This document shows positions 1 through 4,710 of a stretch of DNA of 5,074 bases, piece after piece. Made by a program: the position numbers and the translations under genes. Origin of the DNA: an uncultured Fusobacteriaceae bacterium (GTDB taxonomy: Bacteria > Fusobacteriota > Fusobacteriia > Fusobacteriales > Fusobacteriaceae); contig CAMTJB010000101.1 of the NCBI GenBank assembly GCA_947072715.1, positions 1 through 5,074 of the forward strand. The letters are read 5' to 3'. The notes under the pieces were generated by a model. That model was not told the DNA's origin, searched no databases, and worked only from the letters and a program-made list of their open reading frames with translations. Numbering within the stretch: position 1 is the stretch's first letter; each line of letters begins with the position of its first letter.

Positions 1-134
1 GCATAAAAAAAATAAATTATAAAAAAATGTAGGAATATTTAGAAATACTTGGTAAATATAGGGAAATTATGTTTTAATAAAATAAATAGCATGTTAAAAA
101 TTAAAAAAATAAAATAGAAAATTAGGGGGGTACT
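1..134. other. AT-rich leader without a recognisable gene
   Basis: This stretch is almost entirely A and T. I see no open frame of useful length entering from the left edge, no strong hairpin and no clear -35/-10 pair. Many A/T hexamers could pass as a -10 (for example around 110-115), so none is worth naming. The only site I trust is the ribosome binding site at its right end (125-130) for the gene starting at 135. Confidence 0.6.
124..130 (+). promoter_or_regulatory. Ribosome binding site of the 157-aa protein (AGGGGGG)
   Basis: An A followed by six G lies four bases before the ATG at 135. It matches AGGAGG with the central A replaced by G, which can still pair with the 16S tail through a G-U wobble. 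It supports translation from 135. The same G-run form occurs before both other plus-strand genes. Confidence 0.7.
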
Positions 135-608
135 ATGTTAAGAACAATTGTAAGTTATGTGAAAAATTTTTTTAGATCAAATAAGAATGTAGGAAAATTT
201 AATGAAGAAAAGTTAGAAGAACAAAAAGTGACCCATGGTGAAAAGATAGAAACTAGTTCAATTAATATGCTTCATAGAGAAGGGGAGAAAATTGAGAATT
301 TAGGTGATAAAGATTGGAATAAAATAATTTCTAAATTAAGTATTGAAAGTGTAGAAGTTCAAACATTGAAACATAGATTATGGTTTCATGCTTACTATGA
401 AAATGGCTGTGTATATGTAGAAAAATCAAAAAATAATACGCCTTCTTGCTGTATAAGTGCCAAAAGAAAAATAACAGAAGATAAATTTAAAGCAGTATTT
501 CCTTATTATGAAGAAAAAAGTACTTTGAGAAAAGAGGCTGTAAAAATATCGCAAAATACAGCATATATATATGCCTTAATTAATTATTTTGAAAAAATTG
601 AGAATTAA
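135..608 (+). CDS. Hypothetical protein, 157 aa, function unknown
   Basis: I do not recognise the family. The ATG start is supported by the G-run ribosome binding site four bases upstream. No signal peptide or membrane segment is visible, so the product is probably cytoplasmic. Residues 1-14 could form a short basic amphipathic helix. Residues about 18-58 are hydrophilic, rich in Lys and Glu, and look like a flexible linker; they repeat a short GEKIE motif (36-40 and 50-54). Residues about 59-155 look like a compact domain: a helix around WNKIISKL (61-68), a strand-rich part with RLWFHAYY (81-88) and GCVYVEKS (91-98), PSCC at 103-106, then KFKAVFPYYE (117-126) and a C-terminal helix containing SQNTAYIYALI (139-149). 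It stands alone: the downstream riboswitch has its own promoter box. Base composition matches the adjacent purine operon. The linker-plus-domain plan could suit a small regulatory or DNA-associated protein, but that is only a guess. Confidence 0.75.
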   Translation: MLRTIVSYVKNFFRSNKNVGKFNEEKLEEQKVTHGEKIETSSINMLHREGEKIENLGDKDWNKIISKLSIESVEVQTLKHRLWFHAYYENGCVYVEKSKNNTPSCCISAKRKITEDKFKAVFPYYEEKSTLRKEAVKISQNTAYIYALINYFEKIEN

Positions 609-674
609 TTAAAAAACCAAATAAATAAGATTAAAAAATATTGTTTTTTTTATTCTGTTCTGATAATATTGAGG

Positions 675-680
675 TATAAT
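675..680 (+). promoter_or_regulatory. -10 box (TATAAT) of the purine operon
   Basis: A perfect TATAAT lies seven bases before the first paired base of riboswitch stem P1, so transcription would begin at about 686-688, right at the aptamer. The position where a -35 should be (about 652-658) is T-rich and resembles TTGACA poorly, so the promoter may rely on a strong -10 with a weak -35. The -10 position is a good fit; the -35 is unassigned. Confidence 0.65.
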
Positions 681-687
681 AAAAAAT

Positions 688-750
688 CTCATATATACCC
701 ATAATATGGCTGGGAGTTTCTACGGTTTACCTTAAATTAACCGCTATGAG
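688..750 (+). promoter_or_regulatory. Guanine-class purine riboswitch aptamer
   Basis: This is a metabolite-binding RNA in the operon leader. Stem P1 pairs CTCATA (688-693) with TATGAG (745-750). P2 pairs CCCA (698-701) with TGGG (711-714) around loop AATATGG (703-709). The conserved junction is TTTCTAC (717-723). P3 pairs GGTTTA (724-729) with TTAACC (737-742) around loop CCTTAAA (730-736). The loop bases GG (708-709) and CC (730-731) can form the known L2-L3 contact. Placed on the B. subtilis xpt numbering, the specificity base 74 is C (744), which pairs with guanine; adenine riboswitches have U there. U47 and U51 are also the guanine-type bases. Departures from the usual consensus are a P2 one pair shorter than xpt with a U-C mismatch at its loop end, a U-U mismatch in P3 (728/738), and G instead of A at position 73 (743). 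Hypoxanthine is a plausible second ligand. The class is secure from sequence; affinity is not known. Confidence 0.93.
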
Positions 751-860
751 TGAAAAAAATGAACTGAATATTGGAAAATTATTTATCTTATTTTTACTTT
801 TTTAAATGTTAAAGTACTAAAATATATAATTTTTTTATTTAAGTTACTCTTTTTTCACTT
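748..860 (+). promoter_or_regulatory. Antiterminator pairing of the riboswitch (748-765 with 842-860)
   Basis: The 3' strand of P1 and the bases after it (748-758) can pair with 850-860: ten Watson-Crick pairs plus one G-U. After a small internal loop, AACT (762-765) pairs with AGTT (842-845). This uses up the whole 5' arm of the terminator at 841-903 and also takes the last three bases of P1 (748-750). The aptamer and the antiterminator therefore cannot form together. This is the classic arrangement of a guanine OFF switch: without ligand the antiterminator forms and the operon is transcribed; with guanine P1 holds its 3' strand and the terminator wins. The pairing is read directly from sequence; the switching is inferred from known purine riboswitches. 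Confidence 0.75.
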
Positions 861-910
861 TTAATCATGAAATTACTGATGATGAGTGGGTAGAGAGTGA
901 CTTTTTTATT
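841..910 (+). terminator. Riboswitch-controlled intrinsic terminator
   Basis: AAGTTACTCT (841-850) pairs with AGAGTGACTT (894-903) over ten bases, one of them a G-U. A second, imperfect helix continues inside, with CACT (856-859) against AGTG (885-888) and further interrupted pairs around 864-867/877-880. The stem runs straight into a T-rich tract (902-910, six T then ATT). The hairpin lies upstream of the permease ribosome binding site, so it would end transcription before the operon's coding part. Its 5' arm is exactly the partner of the antiterminator, which is the main reason to accept this long and partly irregular hairpin. Confidence 0.78.
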
Positions 911-920
911 AAAAAAATTA

Positions 921-927
921 AAAGGGG
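921..927 (+). promoter_or_regulatory. Ribosome binding site that fixes the permease start (AAAGGGG)
   Basis: This is the only purine-rich Shine-Dalgarno-like site near the start of the permease frame. It lies 11 bases before the ATG at 939, slightly long but workable. A start further upstream, at GTG 897, would have no such site and would lie inside the terminator stem. Confidence 0.75.
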
Positions 928-938
928 TAATAGAAATT

Positions 939-2264
939 ATGGAGAGTCAACTATCTACTAGAAAAACAATTCAAGAGAGAATAGAGAATTATTTTCAAAT
1001 TGAAAAAAGAAACTCAACTATTAAAAGAGAAATAATTGGAGGAATAACTACTTTTTTAACAATGGCATATATAATATTTGTTAACCCTGCAATATTAAGT
1101 TCAACAGGAATGGATAAAGGAGCACTAATAACTGTAACTTGTATAGCAACAGCTTTTGGAACAATAATGTCAGCACTTTGGGCGAATGCTCCTTTTGCTC
1201 TAGCACCAGGAATGGGATTAAATGCTTTCTTTACTTATTCTTTAGTAATAGGAAAGGGTGTTTCATGGGAAATAGCATTAGGAGTAGTATTTTTATCTGG
1301 ATTTGTATTTTTAATAATGACCTTAGGAGGTATAAGAGAAAGAATTGCGAACTCTATTCCTGAGGTTATAACTTCTGCATCAACTGTTGGAATAGGGTTG
1401 TTTATATCTTTTATAGGGTTAAAAGGAATGGGAATTATTAGTAGTAATCCTGCAACATTTGTTTCTTTAGGGAAATTTACTCTAGGAACACAACTGGGAA
1501 TTGTTGGATTTATAATAATGATATTTTTTCACTTAAGAGGATATACAGCAGGAATTCTTTTAAGTATAATTGCAACAACATGTATGGGAATGCTTTTTGG
1601 GATAGTGGAAATTCCTACATCAGTTATTTCTACGCCTCCTTCAATAGAACCTATATTTTTTAAATTAGATATTTTAGGGGCATTAAAAATTAGTTTAATA
1701 GGTCCAATATTTTCTTTTATGTTTATAGATATGTTTGATTCTTTAGGATTTTTAATGGCATGCTATAAGAATATGGGATTTGATTCTACTGAAGAGGGAA
1801 AAGTTGGTTTAAAAAGAATGCTTCAATGCGATGTTAGCTCTACTATTTTAGGATCAGTATTAGGTACAAGTACAATAACATCTTTTGCAGAGTCTGCAGC
1901 AGGAATAGCTGCAGGAGCAAGAACAGGATTAGCTTCTTTAGTAACAGGGGGATTATTTATAATAGCACTTTTCTTTTCTCCAATAGTAGCAGTGGTTCCT
2001 ATGTTTGCTTCTTCACCAGCTCTTGTTATGGTTGGTATTCTTATGTTTACTTCAGTTAAATCTATAGATTTTTCAGACTTTAAAACAGTAGTAATATCTT
2101 TTATAACTATTGTTATGATGCCGCTTACTTATAGTATTAGTATAGGCTTAAGTTTTGGTTTTATTACATATATTATCCTTAATATTTTTGATAGGGAATA
2201 TAATAAAATAAATAAACCGTTAATTGTAATTGGAATATTATCACTAGTAAATCTTATTGTTTAG
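939..2264 (+). CDS. pbuG: NCS2-family purine base permease (guanine/hypoxanthine), PbuG/AzgA type
   Basis: This inner-membrane transporter of the nucleobase-cation symporter 2 family (COG2252) most likely takes up guanine or hypoxanthine with protons. From the ATG at 939 the product has 441 residues, close to the roughly 430-450 usual for PbuG. The hydrophilic N-terminus (1-30) leads into about a dozen or more hydrophobic segments. Family hallmarks visible are GGITTFLTMAYIIFVNP (34-50), ANAPFALAPGMGLNAFF (82-98), FIDMFDSLG (262-270) and TSFAESAAGIAAGARTG (314-330). Glu318 and the Asp264/Asp267 region correspond to the substrate and proton binding segments of the family. The frame also extends to a GTG at 897, but that adds 14 residues encoded by the terminator and is rejected. 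The gene is the first of a two-gene operon behind a guanine riboswitch, so it should be repressed when guanine is plentiful. That context favours guanine/hypoxanthine over adenine, although sequence alone does not exclude adenine. The family call is near certain; the substrate is inferred. Confidence 0.93.
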   Translation: MESQLSTRKTIQERIENYFQIEKRNSTIKREIIGGITTFLTMAYIIFVNPAILSSTGMDKGALITVTCIATAFGTIMSALWANAPFALAPGMGLNAFFTYSLVIGKGVSWEIALGVVFLSGFVFLIMTLGGIRERIANSIPEVITSASTVGIGLFISFIGLKGMGIISSNPATFVSLGKFTLGTQLGIVGFIIMIFFHLRGYTAGILLSIIATTCMGMLFGIVEIPTSVISTPPSIEPIFFKLDILGALKISLIGPIFSFMFIDMFDSLGFLMACYKNMGFDSTEEGKVGLKRMLQCDVSSTILGSVLGTSTITSFAESAAGIAAGARTGLASLVTGGLFIIALFFSPIVAVVPMFASSPALVMVGILMFTSVKSIDFSDFKTVVISFITIVMMPLTYSISIGLSFGFITYIILNIFDREYNKINKPLIVIGILSLVNLIV

Positions 2265-2268
2265 GGGG
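2263..2268 (+). promoter_or_regulatory. Ribosome binding site of the deaminase, overlapping the permease stop
   Basis: The permease stop codon TAG (2262-2264) is itself part of the AGGGGG site for the next gene, whose ATG follows after four A. A ribosome finishing the permease is thus placed on the start of the deaminase, which suggests translational coupling. Confidence 0.75.
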
Positions 2269-2272
2269 AAAA

Positions 2273-3628
2273 ATGAAACTTTTAAAAAATGCATTAATTA
2301 TTACGATGAACTCAAGGGATGAAATTTATAAAAAGGGAGATTTATTAATTGCTGAAGATAAAATTATAGATATAGGTAATAATCTTTTAGAAAAATATAA
2401 AAATATAGATGAGGTAATAGACTTAGAAGGTAAAATTTTAATGCCTGGATTAATAAATACGCATGTTCATCTATCTCAACAATTAGGAAGAGGTGTTGCA
2501 GATGATGTTGATTTATTAACTTGGCTTACAAAAAGAGTTTGGCCATATGAATCTTCATTAGATGAAGAAGATTCGTATATATCATCATTAGCATGCAACT
2601 TAGAACTTATAAAATCAGGTACAACAACGTTTTTAGAAGCTGGTGGTCAGTATGTTCCACAAATGGTAAAAGCTGTTGAAAAATCAGGAATGAGAGCTTC
2701 TTTAACTAAATCTGTAATGGATATAGGAGAGGGGTTACCAGATAAATGGAAATTAGGTGTAGAAACTGAAATGAAAATTCAAAGAGAACTTCTAGATAAG
2801 TATCATAATACTTGCGATGGAAGAGTAAAAATCTGGTTAGGATTAAGAACTATATTTAATAATTCAAAAGAATTAATTTTAGAAACTAAAAAATTAGCTG
2901 ATGAGTATAATACAGGTATACATATGCATATAGCCGAGATAGAAGAAGAAGTAAAGTTTTGTAAGGGGAAAAATGGAGCAACAACAGTGGAATTTTTAAA
3001 TGATTTAGGAGTTCTTGATAGAAATCTTTTGGCAGTTCATACAGTATGGCTTACTAAAGAAGAGATAGAGTTATTTAAAAAGCATGATGTGAAAGTTTCT
3101 CACAATCCAGCAGCAGCAATGAAAGTAACTTTAGGATTTGCAAAAGTACCTGAAATGTTAAAAATGGGAATACCTGTTTCTATAGGTACAGATGGAGCTC
3201 CTTCAAATAATAGAATGGATATGATGAGAGAAATTTACCTAACTTCTCTTATACACAAGGGAAGAACATTAGATTCTAAAACAGTGCCAGCTTATGAAGT
3301 ATTAAAAATGGCTACAATATATGGAGCAAAATCAGCTTTACTTGAAAATGAAATAGGTTCTTTAGAAATAGGGAAGAAAGCAGATTTAATTATACTAAAA
3401 AAAGATACAATACACTCTTTACCAACTTACGATACAATAGGAAACATTGTATATTCAATGAGTTCTGAAAATGTTGAGAGTAGCATGTGTAATGGAAAAT
3501 GGCTTATGAGAGATAGAAAAGTATTAACAATTGATGAAAATGAAGTAATTTTAAAATTAAAAGAGCATCAAATTAAAATTGAAGAAAAATTGAATTTAAA
3601 TTTAGAATCTAAATATAATATTATATAG
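2273..3628 (+). CDS. Zinc-dependent amidohydrolase/deaminase, COG0402 (ATZ/TRZ-like) family, probably purine deaminase
   Basis: This cytoplasmic metal-dependent hydrolase of 451 residues has a length typical of the family. It removes an amino group from a ring carbon, releasing ammonia, in known members (guanine, S-adenosylhomocysteine/methylthioadenosine and triazine aminohydrolases). The small N-terminal beta domain (1-57) leads into the TIM barrel, and the strand-rich C-terminus (about 365-420) closes the beta domain with GKKADLIIL (367-375). Metal and catalytic residues are visible: H64 and H66 in NTHVH, H219 and E222 in HMHIAE (217-222), H256 in AVHTVWL, and D307 in GTDGAPSNN (305-313). 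The segment SHNPAAAMKV (276-285) sits where relatives often have a PxSN-type loop. All catalytic positions are intact. The gene lies 8 bases behind a purine permease under a guanine riboswitch, so guanine, or another amino-purine made available by the permease, is the best candidate substrate, with ammonia and xanthine-type products. Genome pipelines often label such proteins SsnA, AtzB-like or MtaD; I cannot choose among these. The fold and chemistry are secure, the substrate is not. Confidence 0.9.
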   Translation: MKLLKNALIITMNSRDEIYKKGDLLIAEDKIIDIGNNLLEKYKNIDEVIDLEGKILMPGLINTHVHLSQQLGRGVADDVDLLTWLTKRVWPYESSLDEEDSYISSLACNLELIKSGTTTFLEAGGQYVPQMVKAVEKSGMRASLTKSVMDIGEGLPDKWKLGVETEMKIQRELLDKYHNTCDGRVKIWLGLRTIFNNSKELILETKKLADEYNTGIHMHIAEIEEEVKFCKGKNGATTVEFLNDLGVLDRNLLAVHTVWLTKEEIELFKKHDVKVSHNPAAAMKVTLGFAKVPEMLKMGIPVSIGTDGAPSNNRMDMMREIYLTSLIHKGRTLDSKTVPAYEVLKMATIYGAKSALLENEIGSLEIGKKADLIILKKDTIHSLPTYDTIGNIVYSMSSENVESSMCNGKWLMRDRKVLTIDENEVILKLKEHQIKIEEKLNLNLESKYNII

Positions 3629-3739
3629 ATAAAATTATAAAGAATAACGATTCAAATAATAAATAAGTAAAAAAAAGAGGTAAGTATGAATATACTTACC
3701 TCTTTCAAAAATGTAAATTACTTTACCCTTTTATTAAGT
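3629..3739. other. Convergent intergenic gap
   Basis: This 111-base A/T-rich gap separates the 3' ends of the plus-strand purine operon and the minus-strand fabK operon. Its only recognisable content is the bidirectional terminator at 3674-3705. Confidence 0.8.
3674..3705. terminator. Bidirectional intrinsic terminator
   Basis: A perfect 14-bp stem pairs 3674-3687 with 3692-3705 (core GAGGTAAGTAT with ATACTTACCTC) around the loop GAAT. An unbroken A run at 3669-3676 becomes a long U-tract on minus-strand transcripts, making this a strong terminator for fabK, whose stop lies 34 bases upstream in that direction. On plus-strand transcripts the stem ends in only three T before a C, so termination of the purine operon is probably weaker but still plausible. 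Confidence 0.92.
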
Positions 3740-4693
3740 TTATTTCCAGCTATTTAATCTTTCGTCTAAAGCAATTTTAGCATCGCAAAGACCGTTTACT
3801 AAATCAGCAATGATCTCTTCAACGTGAGCTTTCTTGTTAACCATTCCAGCTACTTGTCCAGCCATAACACTTCCGCCTTGAACGTCTCCTTCAACAACAG
3901 CAAGTCTTAATTTTCCAACACCCATAGCTTCGATTTCCTCTTTAGGAGCTCCAGCTTTTTCTCTTTCTAACATCTCTTTAGCAAATTTGTTTTCGATAAT
4001 TCTTACAGGGTGTCCTGTGAAGTTACCAGTAACAACAGTTGATCTATCTTTAGCTTTTAATATAACTTCTTTATAGTTATCATGAGTTAAACACTCGTGA
4101 GCAGTTAAGAATATAGTTCCAGCTTGAATAGCTTCAGCTCCCATAGAAAGCATTGCTAAAAATTGTTTTCCACCAGCAACTCCTCCAGCTCCAATAACTG
4201 GAATAGTTACAGCTTCTACTACTTGTGGTAAAAGAGCCATAGTAGTGATTTCACCAATATGTCCTCCACCTTCAGAACCTTCAGCTATAACAGCGTCAGC
4301 TCCGATTCTTTCCATTCTCTTAGCAAGAGCAACAGAAGCAACTACAGGAATAACAATAATTCCAGCAGCTTTTAATTTTTCCATGTAAGGACCAGGATTT
4401 CCTGCTCCAGTAGTTACAACAGCAACTTTTTCTTCGATACAAATGTCAACATGTTGCTCAACGTTTGGCATTAATAACATAAGATTAACACCAAAAGGGT
4501 TAGAAGTTATTGATTTAGCTCTTTTTATATTTTCCCTTAAAATCTCAGGTGGCATTCCTCCCCCGGCAATAATACCAAGACCTCCAGCTTTTGAAACATG
4601 TCCAGCAAGGTTTCCTTCAGAAATCCAAGCCATAGCCCCTTGAATAATAGGGTATTTAATTCCTAGTAATTTACAAATTTTATTGTTTTGCAT
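3740..4693 (-). CDS. fabK: Enoyl-[acyl-carrier-protein] reductase FabK (FMN-dependent)
   Basis: FabK catalyses the last step of each fatty-acid elongation cycle, reducing trans-2-enoyl-ACP with NAD(P)H through bound FMN, in the cytoplasm. The 317-residue product matches the Streptococcus pneumoniae FabK pattern along its length: [12 protein letters not shown] (14-25), [13 protein letters not shown] (34-46), [10 protein letters not shown] (65-74), VVTTGAGNP (92-100), [17 protein letters not shown] (112-128), [11 protein letters not shown] (137-147) with the catalytic-region His145, the phosphate-binding [12 protein letters not shown] (164-175), and [12 protein letters not shown] (269-280). It is one TIM barrel with a C-terminal lid. 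The start at 4693 is supported by AGGAGGA at 4704-4710, ten bases upstream. It follows a related flavoprotein gene by 15 bases, so the two form an operon whose promoter lies beyond the window. Its base composition is clearly richer in G and C than the left half of the window, with codon choices typical of a highly expressed gene. A nitronate monooxygenase is the closest alternative, but the FabK-specific motifs make it unlikely. Confidence 0.94.
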   Translation of the reverse strand: MQNNKICKLLGIKYPIIQGAMAWISEGNLAGHVSKAGGLGIIAGGGMPPEILRENIKRAKSITSNPFGVNLMLLMPNVEQHVDICIEEKVAVVTTGAGNPGPYMEKLKAAGIIVIPVVASVALAKRMERIGADAVIAEGSEGGGHIGEITTMALLPQVVEAVTIPVIGAGGVAGGKQFLAMLSMGAEAIQAGTIFLTAHECLTHDNYKEVILKAKDRSTVVTGNFTGHPVRIIENKFAKEMLEREKAGAPKEEIEAMGVGKLRLAVVEGDVQGGSVMAGQVAGMVNKKAHVEEIIADLVNGLCDAKIALDERLNSWK

Positions 4694-4703
4694 AGTTAAA
4701 AAA

Positions 4704-4710
4704 TCCTCCT
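4704..4710 (-). promoter_or_regulatory. Ribosome binding site of fabK (AGGAGGA), overlapping the upstream stop codon
   Basis: Read on the minus strand, TAGGAGGA contains both the stop of the preceding flavoprotein gene (4709-4711) and a near-perfect Shine-Dalgarno site ten bases before the fabK ATG. This fixes the fabK start and suggests translational coupling. Unlike the plus-strand genes it carries the canonical A in the middle. Confidence 0.85.

Larger units (their letters stand above)
609..938 (+). other. 330-base regulatory intergenic region
   Basis: The region has no protein gene. From left to right it holds a weak A/T-only inverted repeat (about 633-650), a TATAAT box (675-680), the guanine riboswitch aptamer (688-750), an A/U-rich linker (766-840), a terminator arm that can switch partner (841-903), a U-tract, and the permease ribosome binding site (921-927). 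Essentially all of it after 675 is explained as the 5' leader of the permease-deaminase operon. Confidence 0.85.

Noticed and set aside
1..134. Specific promoter for the 157-aa gene
   Set aside because: Many A/T hexamers resemble a -10 box and none has a convincing -35 partner, so any choice would be arbitrary.
633..650. A-run/T-run inverted repeat as a terminator for the 157-aa gene
   Set aside because: The stem would be A-T only and weak, with no G-C pair; it is more likely a by-product of low GC content.
688..750. Adenine or 2'-deoxyguanosine riboswitch
   Set aside because: The specificity base is C (744), which excludes adenine, and the junction bases U47 and U51 are of the guanine type.
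897..938. N-terminal extension of the permease from GTG 897
   Set aside because: It lies in the terminator 3' arm and U-tract, has no ribosome binding site, and the ATG at 939 has one and gives the usual family length.
1139..1363. Open frame of 74 codons on the plus strand
   Set aside because: It lies wholly inside the permease gene in another frame, with no ribosome binding site and a composition explained by the permease.
4443..4643. Open frame of 66 codons on the plus strand
   Set aside because: It is antisense to fabK, whose protein match is strong along the whole length.
3740..4693. Nitronate monooxygenase assignment for the 317-aa flavoprotein
   Set aside because: Same fold family, but the sequence follows FabK throughout, including [11 protein letters not shown] and [12 protein letters not shown].
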